Assembly: GCF_016595235.1 (NCBI RefSeq)
Contig: NZ_JAENHL010000008.1
Coordinates: 62,001 to 126,000, forward strand
Origin: Taklimakanibacter albus
GTDB taxonomy: Bacteria > Pseudomonadota > Alphaproteobacteria > Rhizobiales > Aestuariivirgaceae
DNA: 64,000 nt
Reading direction: 5' to 3'
Shown here piece by piece: positions 44,693 through 53,185 of this stretch (position 1 is the first letter of the stretch; each line of letters begins with the position of its first letter). The notes under the pieces are model-generated. The model made no database searches. It had not been told where the DNA came from and worked only from the letters and a program-made list of their open reading frames with translations. The translations under genes and the position numbers were made by a program.

Positions 44693-45221
44693 TGCTTCTC
44701 TCTTCAAACCAAGAGCTTTGATTGCGCGGCAACAGTCCTTCGGGATCAATCGCCTTGAGTGAAGGCGCGTCAGGCTCATTCCATCGCCAAAGTGCCACGC
44801 AGCCACCACCCGGAGACATCACAGAGGGATAGATCACACCGTCAAAGCCTTGCGCAAGAAGCTTGGCGCGCAAATCATATGTCTGAGGGACGCGGCCCGC
44901 CTCAAGCTCCGCGCGCCACGGACATTTATGAATTTCCGGCGTCACGCCCAAGCCTTGTAGCGTCGTCGCAACGGTAAGATCGGCTAATGATGCTCCGGAG
45001 AGCTCGATCTGCAGAATCAAGGCCGGGTGCTGCACAAAGCCCTGATTGTACTCGGCCCATGCGGTGGAGAGCTCACGGGCGGCGTAGATCGTCGGTGCTC
45101 CAACGGGATTCCAGCGTCCTCCAAACCGCTTGGCTCCCTCGCCCGACAGAGGCGCAAATGCCCAGCGCGGCACATAGGCTCGCCAAAGATGATATAAGGA
45201 GCCGGCGTCGACCTCACGCAT
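44685..45221 (-). CDS. RES-domain toxin
   Basis: 178 residues from the ATG at 45221, which overlaps the antitoxin stop by eight bases. Seen: LYHLWRAYVPRWAFAPLSGEGAKRFGGRWNPVGAPTIYAARELSTAWAEY, the RES fold with the conserved Arg, GRWN, Tyr and Glu of the active site, then a short C-terminal part with QGFDGVIYPSVMSPGGGCVALWRW. Well-studied RES toxins (MbcT, ParT, Res) deplete NAD or ADP-ribosylate targets, and are blocked by their Xre-type antitoxins. The partner directly upstream supports the pair. MBL hydrolase follows with an eight-base overlap. Confidence 0.85.
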   Translation of the reverse strand: MREVDAGSLYHLWRAYVPRWAFAPLSGEGAKRFGGRWNPVGAPTIYAARELSTAWAEYNQGFVQHPALILQIELSGASLADLTVATTLQGLGVTPEIHKCPWRAELEAGRVPQTYDLRAKLLAQGFDGVIYPSVMSPGGGCVALWRWNEPDAPSLKAIDPEGLLPRNQSSWFEERSND

Positions 45222-45585
45222 AGACGCCGGAGCGGACCGCCTCCAGATAGCCGAGAACCTTGTCGGCCTTGCCTTCGCCAACGAGATCATAGGCCGTCTT
45301 GCCGGCCCAGCCGGGTATTGGCTGGTGCTTGAACCAGATCACCGCACGGCTCTCATCACCTGTCATCTCGATAGCCATGGCGAGAATTCGAACGATCGGG
45401 CTCAATGCCTGATCGACCTTACGGGCGCTGGTCTTGGCAGTAAGGGTATTTCTGGCGATCCCGGCCAGCTTTGCCAGCTCGGACTGATTGATTCCCAGCA
45501 CCTCCGAGACCCGGGGCGCGGACAAATAGGGGGATTGCTCCTCGCTGAAATGACCAGCGGCGAATTCCAGGCCTGAATTATTCAC
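45214..45585 (-). CDS. Xre/MbcA/ParS-type antitoxin
   Basis: 123 residues from a GTG at 45585, with GGAGGG upstream. The N-terminal part holds a helix-turn-helix-like segment (SEVLGINQSELAKLAGIARNTLTAKTSARKVDQAL), and the C-terminal part is the toxin-binding MbcA/ParS domain with AVIWFKHQPIPGWAGKTAYDLVGEGKADKVLGYLEAVRSG (the W/G-rich substrate-mimic end). It precedes and overlaps the RES toxin, the standard order. It should neutralise the toxin and repress the operon. Confidence 0.88.
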   Translation of the reverse strand: MNNSGLEFAAGHFSEEQSPYLSAPRVSEVLGINQSELAKLAGIARNTLTAKTSARKVDQALSPIVRILAMAIEMTGDESRAVIWFKHQPIPGWAGKTAYDLVGEGKADKVLGYLEAVRSGVYA

Positions 45586-45646
45586 AGCCGCCCTCCGTCA
45601 CAAATTGATACCATGGCGCTTAAAATAAGATCAATTTACGCTCAAA

Positions 45647-46591
45647 TCAAGCCCGTTCAGCGCCGTAAAAGAGCGAGACGACATGCTGCGCTTCGGCGAA
45701 GAACAGCCAACGCTCGACGGCGGCCGCGGCGCCCGCGAGCAGGAAGGCGATGATCGACAGCGGGATAGCGAGGCCCGGCGCCGCCATGGTCAGCACCGTC
45801 ACCAGGATCGCGAGCAGCAGCAGGATCATGACGAGGCGGCGGAGCTTCTCGGCATGCTTGCGGGCGACTGCATAACCCATCTCGTTCATGATGAAATTCT
45901 TCGCCGTGTGCGGCACTTCCCATTGCCGCACCGTCTCCCCTGCCCGCGCCAGCCCGGTCGCCGCCTCGATGGTGCGGTTGCGCGGTTCAGCGTCGATCTG
46001 GCGCCAATAGAGAAATTTGAGCACCAGGGTCAGGATCAGAGCGACGACGGCGAGGCCCGCCTGGAAGATCTGATAGAGACCGAAGACCGAGGCGATCGCC
46101 ATCAAGAGCACCGCACCGGTCGCGAGCGCGAAAGCGAGATAGACCGGCACGGTCAGCTTGTGATGCCATTGCCGGATGGTGGTGAGCGTCGAATAGATCT
46201 TGGCGGTGCAGAAAACGGTCACCGCGCACATCGCCGCCGTCGCCAGCCCCGCAAGGCCGATCCATTGCGGCTTGGCGATGAAGCCCAGCCACAGCGCGCC
46301 GAAAAGCAGCGCGGGGGCGAAAGTGATCACCGAAGCGATGCCCTCGCGCGACAGCCAGGAGGAGCGCCATTGCGAGAAAGCACGCCAGGCGCGTTCCGGG
46401 CGCCCGAGATGGAAGGTCGATGAGAGAAGCCCGAGCGTGATGAGACCGAGAGCGATGATGATCGCGACGGCGCCGAACCACAGGCTCGAGGACGGCCCGT
46501 GATTGAAGCCGACGATGCCCAGCAACGCCAGAAGGCCGTAGCCTGCGCCAGAAGCCGTAGTGAACAGAATAACCGAATAAGCGGGATGCAT
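45647..46591 (-). CDS. soeC: DmsC-family membrane anchor, SoeC-like subunit
   Basis: 314 residues with about eight membrane spans. Seen: MHPAYSVILFTTASGAGYGLLAL, the LSSTFHLGRPERAWRAFSQWRSSWLSREG block conserved in DmsC proteins, and IYSTLTTIRQWHHKLTVPVYLAFALATGAVL. It anchors the molybdo and Fe-S subunits to the inner membrane and passes electrons to quinone. The gene is last in the operon, after a small unknown gene. The A subunit lacks a Tat signal, so the complex faces the cytoplasm as in SoeABC sulfite dehydrogenase. Dimethyl sulfoxide reductase is the main alternative. Confidence 0.82.
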   Translation of the reverse strand: MHPAYSVILFTTASGAGYGLLALLGIVGFNHGPSSSLWFGAVAIIIALGLITLGLLSSTFHLGRPERAWRAFSQWRSSWLSREGIASVITFAPALLFGALWLGFIAKPQWIGLAGLATAAMCAVTVFCTAKIYSTLTTIRQWHHKLTVPVYLAFALATGAVLLMAIASVFGLYQIFQAGLAVVALILTLVLKFLYWRQIDAEPRNRTIEAATGLARAGETVRQWEVPHTAKNFIMNEMGYAVARKHAEKLRRLVMILLLLAILVTVLTMAAPGLAIPLSIIAFLLAGAAAAVERWLFFAEAQHVVSLFYGAERA

Positions 46592-46594
46592 CGT

Positions 46595-47056
46595 CTAAGG
46601 AACTCGCTGAGGCTGAAGGCCGCCGTGATAGTGCTGGACATAGCATTCCTGCGTGCCGGGATCGAAGAAGACATCGGTCATCAGGCTGCCGGCCCGTCCG
46701 TCCAGGCCGCCAGAGTCGCGCAACCAGGGTAGCATCTGGCTCGGCAGCACATCTTCCAAAAGAGCCTTCTTGATCTGGGCCTTAAGATTCCGGGGAACCG
46801 CATAGACCCGCAAATACCAGTCTCCTGGAAAACCGCGCTGGCTCGCTATCGACGGGCTGCGTGGGCTGTAGTCCACCCGCAGAACCAAGCGCTTGCCCGG
46901 TGAATTCACGTGCGGCGGCTGCGCACTGTGAAACTCCAGCAGGAAGAGATCGTACTGGGGAATACCACGAAATGCCTCAGACAGTGCTTCCGCACCCAGA
47001 ACGAAGGACGTTAATTTCGAGATCGGCGACTTGCCTGCTGTGGGGATAAGCGCCAT
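46595..47056 (-). CDS. Unknown protein encoded within the soe operon
   Basis: About 153 residues from ATG 47056; a GTG at 47065, directly after the preceding stop (TGAGTG), is also possible. It has no signal peptide or membrane segment. Seen: an RLVLRVDYSPRSP stretch, GDWYLRVYAVPRNLKAQIKKALLEDVLPSQMLPWLRD and a C-terminal MTDVFFDPGTQECYVQHYHGG. I recognise no family. Being translated between the Fe-S subunit and the anchor, with small gaps, it may be a chaperone or an accessory protein, but it may also be an insertion. Confidence 0.6.
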   Translation of the reverse strand: MALIPTAGKSPISKLTSFVLGAEALSEAFRGIPQYDLFLLEFHSAQPPHVNSPGKRLVLRVDYSPRSPSIASQRGFPGDWYLRVYAVPRNLKAQIKKALLEDVLPSQMLPWLRDSGGLDGRAGSLMTDVFFDPGTQECYVQHYHGGLQPQRVP

Positions 47057-47065
47057 CTCGTCCAC

Positions 47066-47824
47066 TCAACGGCTCAGTAAACGGTCAGCCCAGCGGAAGA
47101 AATCGTCAACCCGTGATTTGCCGTCGCTCTTCACTTCGGATTCGCCGGAAGCGGCTTTCAGCTTTTCATTGCTGCGCTTGCGCGGCGGGAGATATTTGTT
47201 GACCGGCTTGTAGCCCATCTCGGGCAGGAGATCATAGCCGCCACGCTCGGCGACGAGGCGCGAGACCTTGCTTTCGGCATCGCCCAGATCGCCGAAATGG
47301 CGAGCACCCGTCGGGCAGGCCTTCACGCAAGCGGGAACGCGGTCCTCTTCGGCAAAATTCTTGTTGTAGATGCGGTCGACGCAGAGCGTGCATTTCTTCA
47401 TCACGCCATCGTCATAGTCATATTCCCGCGCGCCATAGGGACAGGCCCAGGAACAGAGCTTGCAGCCGATGCAGGTCTCGGGGTTGACCAGCACGATGCC
47501 GTCCTCGGCGCGCTTGTAGGAAGCGCCGGTCGGGCACACGGTCACGCAGGCCGGCTCTTCGCAATGGAGGCACGAGCGCGGGAAATGCACGATGCGCGAC
47601 TGCTCGTCCTCGGCGCCCTTCACCTCATAACCATGGATGCGGTTGAGCCAGGTGCCCTCCGGTGAAGCACCATAGGCGTTGCGGTCATTGAGCGGCGCCG
47701 AATAGCCCTGTGTGTTCCATTCCTTGCAGGAGGTGGCGCAAGCCTGGCAGCCGACGCAGGTGTCGAGATCGATGACGAGGCCGAGCTTCTTCTGGCCGGG
47801 CACTTGCGCCGGAAGCGAGGTCAT
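47066..47824 (-). CDS. soeB: Four-cluster ferredoxin subunit, SoeB-like (DmsB/PhsB family)
   Basis: 252 residues. Four Cys motifs are complete: CVGCQACATSC, CLHCEEPACVTVC, CIGCKLCSWAC and CTLCVDR...PACVKAC, predicting four [4Fe-4S] clusters. It forms the electron wire from the molybdenum subunit to the membrane anchor. Its start overlaps the soeA stop by four bases (ATGA). A basic C-terminal tail (LPPRKRSNEKLK) is present. Consistent with SoeB of sulfite dehydrogenase or DmsB/PsrB of related reductases. Confidence 0.87.
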   Translation of the reverse strand: MTSLPAQVPGQKKLGLVIDLDTCVGCQACATSCKEWNTQGYSAPLNDRNAYGASPEGTWLNRIHGYEVKGAEDEQSRIVHFPRSCLHCEEPACVTVCPTGASYKRAEDGIVLVNPETCIGCKLCSWACPYGAREYDYDDGVMKKCTLCVDRIYNKNFAEEDRVPACVKACPTGARHFGDLGDAESKVSRLVAERGGYDLLPEMGYKPVNKYLPPRKRSNEKLKAASGESEVKSDGKSRVDDFFRWADRLLSR

Positions 47825-50658
47825 ACGCGCCTCCTGCGTCCGGCGATGCCCTTGAAACCGGTCAGCACGGGAAATTGCGGCGCGCTCATTTGGGGTTCGT
47901 CCTCAGCCTTCTCGATGCGTACGCGCAGATCATACCAGGCCGCCTGGCCGGTGACCGGATCGGAATTGGAATAACGATAGCCGCCATCGCGCTCCGGCAG
48001 CAACTCGGCGATGAGATGATTGAGCAGGAAGCCCTTCTTTGCCTCCGGCGCATCGGGCGCCAGCGCCCAGGCGCCGGAGCGTTTGCCGATGGCGTTCCAG
48101 GTCCACACGGTGTGCGGATTGACGCCGTCCATCAGCTTCACCTGCACCTTGATGCGGCTCGTCGCTGACGTGACATGCACCCAGTCGCCATCCTCGAGGC
48201 CCATCGCCTCGCCGCGCGAGCGCGCCAGATAAAGCCAGTTGCGGCCCAATATCTGACGTAGCCAGGCATTCTGCGAACCCCAGGAATGATACATCGCCAT
48301 CGGTCGCTGGGTGATGGCATGGAAGGGATATTCCGTCTTGTCGCGCAGGCTCTCCTCGATCGGCTCGTACCAGCCGGGCAAGGGATCGAAATAAGTGAGG
48401 ATCCGCTCGCGATGCACCGGCGGCGGCACGATGGCGCCATGGCCTTGCGCCGCGAGGCGGAATTTCTGCAACGGTTCGAGATAGAGCTGGAAGACGATCG
48501 GCTCCGGCTTGCCGATGAAGCCGAAGGATGTCGCCCATTCGAGATAATCGCGATTGGCGTGGCGATAGTACTTCACATGGTCCGGCAATTCGTAGAACCA
48601 GTGGCAGCCATTCTCGATATAGCGCTCGAGCTGTTTCGGATTGGGTTCACCGCGGCCGTGGAAGACGCCTTCCTTGCCGCGCCAGCCGGCGAGCGGACCG
48701 ACGCCGGGGCTGCGCTCGTGATTGACGATATAATCTTCATAGCCGCCGGGATAACGGGGCGTCCCGTCTTCATTGGTCATGCCGGTAAGCCCCAGACGGG
48801 CGCCTAGATCGAGCAGCACCGTCTGGAACGGCCTGACATCGCGATCCGGCTCGGTGACCGGCTGGCGGATGGCATCCGCCGGACCGTCGGCCTCCGAAAT
48901 CGGCCGGTCGAGCAGCGAGATGCAGTCCCAACGCTCGAGATAGGTCGTGTCGGGCAGGATCAGATCGGCGTAATGCACCATCTCGGACGCATAGGCGTCG
49001 GAATAGATGATATGCGGGATGACATAGTCGCCGGTCTTCTCATCCTTCGCCGTCAGATGTCCTGTCGTCTCGGTGACATTCATCGCCGAGTTCCAGCTCA
49101 TATTCGCCATATAGAGGAACAGCACATCGATGCCGTAGGGATCGCGCTTGGCCGCATTGGCGATCACCGTATGCATCATGCCATGGGCGGCCAAGGGCGC
49201 TTCCCAGGAATAGGCCTTGTCGATGCGCTGCGGTGTGCCTTCCGCATCGATCAGCAGATCCTCGGGTGCTGCGACGAAGCCGAGCGGCGGTCCGGGCAGA
49301 GCAGTATTGGGTTTGACCTGCCCCGGCTTGCCGGCGGGCTTGATGCCGGGCGGCGCCGGCTTTGGAAATGGCGGGCGATAGCGGAAGCCCCCCGGCACGT
49401 CGATTGTGCCGAGGATGATCTGTAGGAGATGCAGCGTGCGGCAGGTCTGGAAGCCGTTCGAATGTGCCGAGATTCCGCGCATCGCATACATCGACACCGG
49501 CCGGCCGATCATCTTGTCATGGATGCGCCCGGCCCAATCGCGCCAGCCGATATTGAGGCAGAGCTCCTCCTCGAAAGCGGTCCGCGCGAGCTCGGTGGCG
49601 ATGCGGCGGATCGTGTCGGCCGGGATGCCGCAGGCTTCGGCGACCTTGGCCGGCGAATAATCATCCGCGAGGAAACGTTCGGCCACCAGCATGAAGGACG
49701 GCACGGCGCGCCGGCCGTCGACCAATGTGACTTCTCCGACAAGCTTCGGCGAGGTATCGGCGCGATGGGCGGACAGCGGCCGGCCGATCACCGCGTCATA
49801 GATCAGAGGCTCGCCATTGGCGTTGCGCGCGAAGGTGCCGTCATCGGCGCCGCCCGGATTGCGGATGACCAGCCAGGCGGCATTGGTGTAGCGCGCCAGA
49901 TAGTCGAGATCGATCTTCTGATTGCGCAGCAGCTCATGAATGAGGGCGCCGGCAAATAATCCATCCGTACCCGGACGAATACCGATCCATTCATCGGCGA
50001 TGGCCGAGTAGCCGGTGCGCACCGGATTGATCGAGACGATCTTGACGCCGCGCTCTTTGAGCTTGCCGAGGCCGATCTTGATCGGGTTTGAGGCATGGTC
50101 CTCGGCGACGCCGAAGAGCAGGAAATATTTGGTGTGCTTCCAGTCGGGCTCGCCGAACTCCCAGAAGGAGCCGCCGAAAGTGTAGAGGCCGGCCGCCGCC
50201 ATGTTGACCGAGCAGAAGCCGCCATGGGCGGCATAGTTGGGCGTGCCGAATTGCGTCGCCCACCACCCCGTGAGGCCTTGCGACTGGTCGCGGCCGGTGA
50301 AGAAGGCAAGGCGCTTGGGATCCTCGGCGCGCACTTTCTTCAGCCACGTGGTGGCCAGAGTGAGCGCCTCCTCCCATTCGATCTCACGGAATTCGCCCCC
50401 GCCCCGCTCGCCGACCCGGAGCATGGGTTTCGACAGCCTCGCCGGCGAATAATGCTGCATGATGCCGGAGGCGCCCTTGCCGCAGATCACCCCCTTGTTC
50501 ACCGGATGGTCGCGGTTGCCCTCGATATATTTGACCGTGCCGTCTTTCAGATAGACCTTGATGCCGCAGCGGCAGGCGCACATATAGCACGTGGTCGTCT
50601 TGATCTCGTCCCAGGTCTTGGGCGAGGTATCGATCTTCGGTTGGGTCATTCGAGGCAT
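47821..50658 (-). CDS. soeA: Molybdopterin oxidoreductase, SoeA-like sulfite dehydrogenase catalytic subunit
   Basis: About 945 residues. The [4Fe-4S] site TTTCYMCACRCGIKVYL...NKGVICGKG opens the protein, directly after a short tail (MPRMTQPKIDTSPKTWDE) with no twin-arginine signal, so it is cytoplasmic. A Cys in HGGFCSVNMAAAG is the likely Mo ligand, and the C-terminal molybdopterin dinucleotide-binding domain (HSWGSQNAWLRQILGRNW ... GDWVHVTSATSRIKVQVKL) is complete. SoeABC (EC 1.8.5.6) oxidises sulfite to sulfate with quinone. The start is ATG 50658 or 50649; a further N-terminal extension would run into the divergent regulator. Divergence from TauR supports sulfite from sulfonate use over DMSO or thiosulfate. 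Confidence 0.83.
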   Translation of the reverse strand: MPRMTQPKIDTSPKTWDEIKTTTCYMCACRCGIKVYLKDGTVKYIEGNRDHPVNKGVICGKGASGIMQHYSPARLSKPMLRVGERGGGEFREIEWEEALTLATTWLKKVRAEDPKRLAFFTGRDQSQGLTGWWATQFGTPNYAAHGGFCSVNMAAAGLYTFGGSFWEFGEPDWKHTKYFLLFGVAEDHASNPIKIGLGKLKERGVKIVSINPVRTGYSAIADEWIGIRPGTDGLFAGALIHELLRNQKIDLDYLARYTNAAWLVIRNPGGADDGTFARNANGEPLIYDAVIGRPLSAHRADTSPKLVGEVTLVDGRRAVPSFMLVAERFLADDYSPAKVAEACGIPADTIRRIATELARTAFEEELCLNIGWRDWAGRIHDKMIGRPVSMYAMRGISAHSNGFQTCRTLHLLQIILGTIDVPGGFRYRPPFPKPAPPGIKPAGKPGQVKPNTALPGPPLGFVAAPEDLLIDAEGTPQRIDKAYSWEAPLAAHGMMHTVIANAAKRDPYGIDVLFLYMANMSWNSAMNVTETTGHLTAKDEKTGDYVIPHIIYSDAYASEMVHYADLILPDTTYLERWDCISLLDRPISEADGPADAIRQPVTEPDRDVRPFQTVLLDLGARLGLTGMTNEDGTPRYPGGYEDYIVNHERSPGVGPLAGWRGKEGVFHGRGEPNPKQLERYIENGCHWFYELPDHVKYYRHANRDYLEWATSFGFIGKPEPIVFQLYLEPLQKFRLAAQGHGAIVPPPVHRERILTYFDPLPGWYEPIEESLRDKTEYPFHAITQRPMAMYHSWGSQNAWLRQILGRNWLYLARSRGEAMGLEDGDWVHVTSATSRIKVQVKLMDGVNPHTVWTWNAIGKRSGAWALAPDAPEAKKGFLLNHLIAELLPERDGGYRYSNSDPVTGQAAWYDLRVRIEKAEDEPQMSAPQFPVLTGFKGIAGRRRRV

Positions 50659-50695
50659 GGCACCACTTTTCACCAACCTACATGACAGGCACTGG

Positions 50696-50800
50696 CTGGA
50701 CCATAGGATCAGACCCCTGTGACAATTGGAGCCAGCCGGTCTTAACTGCCATATATCATTGATATTGTTGTTGGGATTTTTGGTTCTATGATGGGTCCAG
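50696..50800. promoter_or_regulatory. TauR-like half-sites between soeA and tauR
   Basis: CTGGACC at 50696-50702 (continuing ATAG) and its inverse GGTCCAG at 50794-50800 (preceded by CTATGAT) flank the divergent promoter. They resemble the CTGGAC(C/T)TAA sites reported for Rhodobacter TauR, as I remember. Two oppositely oriented copies bracket the region where both promoters must lie. Confidence 0.6.
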
Positions 50801-50809
50801 AGGTGCCCT

Positions 50810-52303
50810 TTGCGCGACTGGCTTGTCCATATCCGCCGCCACAACCATTCGAGCCTGCAGACGCAGATTCGCGAGGCGCTGGTCGCGGCGATTCTCGATG
50901 GCCAGATCGCCCGCGAGGAGCCCATCCCCTCAACCCGCAAGATGGCCAAAAGCCTCGGCGTGTCGCGCAACACTGTCGTCCTGGCCTATCAGGGGCTGCT
51001 CGATGACGGCTACCTGGTCGCCCGTGAGAGATCTGGCTATTTCGTCGCCGACAAGGCGATCGAAACGGCCATCCGGCCCACGGCCAAGGCGCAACCGGGC
51101 CCGGCCGCGGAAGCCGGCACCGACCCGCAATGGAAGGCCCGCCTGCTCAAGCATCCGGCCGCCCAAGCCAATATCTTCAAGCCGCTCGACTGGCAGAGCT
51201 ACGCTTACCCCTTCATCTACGGGCAAGTGGATCACAATCTTTTCCCGCTCGCCGAGTGGCGCGACTGCGCGCGCCAGGCGCTCGGCAAGAAATGGCTCGG
51301 CACTTGGACCAACGATACCTGGGCGTTCGATGATCCCCTCCTCGTCGAGCAGATCCGGCGCCGCATCCTGCCGCGCCGCGGCATCATGGCGAGCGACGAC
51401 GAGATCCTGATCACGCTCGGCGCCCAGAACGCGCTTTATCTCATCGTGAGCCTGCTCATCGACGGGAAAAGCCGCGTCGCCATGGAGGAGCCGGGCTTTC
51501 CCGACATGCGCAACATCTTCCGGCTCAAGACCGGCAATGTGGCGCTGGTGCCGGTCGACGAAGCAGGCCTGGTGCTCAACGAAGATGTGGCCAGCTCCGA
51601 TCTCGTCTTCGTGACGCCCAGCCATCAGTTCCCGACCACGGCCACCATGCCGCTGACGCGCCGGCTCGATCTCCTGAAGCTCGCCTCCAAGCATAATTTT
51701 GTGATCATCGAGGACGACTACGAATTCGAGACGAATTACGTGAACGAGCCCTGCCCGGCGCTCAAGTCGCTCGATGACGAAGGCCGGGTGATCTATGTCG
51801 GCTCGCTGTCGAAGACCCTGTTTCCCGGCCTGCGTTTAGGATTCCTCGTCGGCCCCAAGGCGTTTGTCGAGGAAGCCCGCGCGTTGCGCCGGCTGATGGT
51901 GCGCCACGCGCCCAACAACAACCAGCGCACCGCCGCCCTCTTCCTGTCACTCGGCCATCACGACACGCTGATCCGCCGCCTGCACAAGGCCTATCGCTCG
52001 CGATGGGAGATCATGGGGGCCGCCCTTCAGGCGTATCTGCCCGACTCGGCGCGCATCCCCTCCTTCGGTGGCACCAGCTTCTGGGTTGCCGGCCCGCGCA
52101 GTCTGGACAGCGAGCTCCTTTCCAAGCAGGCGGCGACGCGCGGCATCGTCATCGAGCCGGGCCGCATTCATTTCGGCGCCGAAAACGCGCCCGACAATTT
52201 CTTCCGCCTCGCCTTCTCCTCCATCGAGGAGAAGAAAATCGAGCCCGGCATCAAGCTTCTCGCCGAGACCATCGCCGACGCGACGCGCCAGGCCGCCGAG
52301 TGA
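50810..52303 (+). CDS. tauR: MocR-family regulator (GntR helix-turn-helix fused to class I aminotransferase), TauR-like
   Basis: 497 residues from a TTG at 50810, with AGAGG six bases upstream. The N-terminal winged helix (LQTQIREALVAAILDGQIAREEPIPSTRKMAKSLGVSRNTVVLAYQGLLDDGYLV) is joined by a linker to a type I aminotransferase-like domain with the PLP Lys in GSLSKTLFPGLRLGFLVGP. Such proteins bind PLP and an amine and act as DNA-binding regulators. The opening MRDWLVHIRRHNHSSLQTQIREA looks like TauR, the taurine-response activator, as I remember it. It is divergent from soeABC, which fits regulation of taurine-derived sulfite oxidation. PdxR is another MocR possibility given the B6 genes, but it is distant. 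Confidence 0.82.
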   Translation: MRDWLVHIRRHNHSSLQTQIREALVAAILDGQIAREEPIPSTRKMAKSLGVSRNTVVLAYQGLLDDGYLVARERSGYFVADKAIETAIRPTAKAQPGPAAEAGTDPQWKARLLKHPAAQANIFKPLDWQSYAYPFIYGQVDHNLFPLAEWRDCARQALGKKWLGTWTNDTWAFDDPLLVEQIRRRILPRRGIMASDDEILITLGAQNALYLIVSLLIDGKSRVAMEEPGFPDMRNIFRLKTGNVALVPVDEAGLVLNEDVASSDLVFVTPSHQFPTTATMPLTRRLDLLKLASKHNFVIIEDDYEFETNYVNEPCPALKSLDDEGRVIYVGSLSKTLFPGLRLGFLVGPKAFVEEARALRRLMVRHAPNNNQRTAALFLSLGHHDTLIRRLHKAYRSRWEIMGAALQAYLPDSARIPSFGGTSFWVAGPRSLDSELLSKQAATRGIVIEPGRIHFGAENAPDNFFRLAFSSIEEKKIEPGIKLLAETIADATRQAAE

Positions 52304-52930
52304 TCACAGGACCAGCAAAATCGTTCCGGTGACGAGGAGCGCTGCGATCCACAGGGCGTCGATATTGAACCAGGCCTGACGCAGGACGCCGAGGCCAAGC
52401 CAGGCATAAACAAGCGTCGCCATCAGACCGGTCATGGTCAGCATTGCCAGCGTATGCACCGAGACGCCGGCCAGGGCGGCCATGAATGGTCGAAGCGAAG
52501 TGCCGCCGACACCACCTTCCGGAAAACACAGCGGACCCAGCGCCGGCCACAACATGAGGCCGGCGCCATGCGCGCTCGCCATCAGGAACGACCACAGAGC
52601 GAGACCGGCAAAACCTGCCTGCATGCCGACGCGCACGCGATGGCGGTGACCGTAGCGCCAATGGTAGAGCGCCCAGCCGATGAGCAGCACACCGCAGACG
52701 ATACGCACCAGCCGGGGATCGATCAGCATGCCGGCGCCCGCCATCAGGAACGCCACGACCGCAATCGCCAGCGCGTGACCGACCGCGATCGGAATGAGCG
52801 AGAGAAGCACGGTGGCAAAGCTCTTGCGGTGCAGTCCCAGCGCCACCGCGAACAGCCATCCCATGGCCGGATTCAATCCATGAAACGCACCAAGGCCGGC
52901 AAGCGTCAGCCACGGCCACGCTTCAGCCAT
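52304..52930 (-). CDS. Conserved polytopic membrane protein
   Basis: 208 residues, about six membrane spans. Seen: LTLAGLGAFHGLNPAMGWLFAVALGLH, VGHALAIAVVAFLMAGAG, HWRYGHRHRVRVGMQAGFAGLALWSFLMASAHGAGLMLWPALGPL and HTLAMLTMTGLMA. Conserved His/Asn/Pro (HGLNPAMGW, SAHGAG) inside the spans recall NicO/UreH/TauE-like transporters, but the match is weak. It starts at 52930 and ends one base after the tauR stop (tail to tail). As a sulfite or metal exporter it would fit the sulfur context; I cannot decide. Confidence 0.65.
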   Translation of the reverse strand: MAEAWPWLTLAGLGAFHGLNPAMGWLFAVALGLHRKSFATVLLSLIPIAVGHALAIAVVAFLMAGAGMLIDPRLVRIVCGVLLIGWALYHWRYGHRHRVRVGMQAGFAGLALWSFLMASAHGAGLMLWPALGPLCFPEGGVGGTSLRPFMAALAGVSVHTLAMLTMTGLMATLVYAWLGLGVLRQAWFNIDALWIAALLVTGTILLVL

Positions 52931-52964
52931 GTGCTTCTACCGAGATACCTGAGCGCGCGTAGTT

Positions 52965-53158
52965 CTCCCTCCACCGCCGAAGGCGGGGAGGGTGGCGCGC
53001 GGGACGCGCGACGGGTGGGGTCGCTCCACAAGGGAGACCTGTCAGACAAAATACTTGCAAGCTGTCCAGGTCAATCGACATGTATTTGTCGGCGGAGATA
53101 CCCCACCCGTCCGCCCTTTGGGCGGCCACCCTCCCCGCGCTTCGCGCGGCGGAGGGAG
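52965..53158. repeat. Long palindromic intergenic element with GC-rich arms
   Basis: Arms of about 56 bp at 52965-53020 and 53101-53158 are inverted copies, near 80% identical by eye. The left begins CTCCCTCCACCGC and ends ACGGGTGGGG; the right begins CCCCACCCGT and ends GGAGGGAG. The arms also contain small self-complementary turns. The centre carries GACAAAATAC and GTATTTGTC, a further imperfect dyad. No protein-coding potential is evident. It resembles non-autonomous extragenic palindromic elements of GC-rich alphaproteobacteria. Confidence 0.7.
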
Positions 53159-53185
53159 GTGACGCGCAGCGTACTGCATCAAGCA

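Noticed and set aside
47821-50973. Longer soeA reading starting near 50973
   Set aside because: The extra ~105 residues are compositionally unlike the protein, overlap the TauR gene start and shared promoter, and precede the natural N-terminus (SPKTWDE, then the Fe-S Cys).
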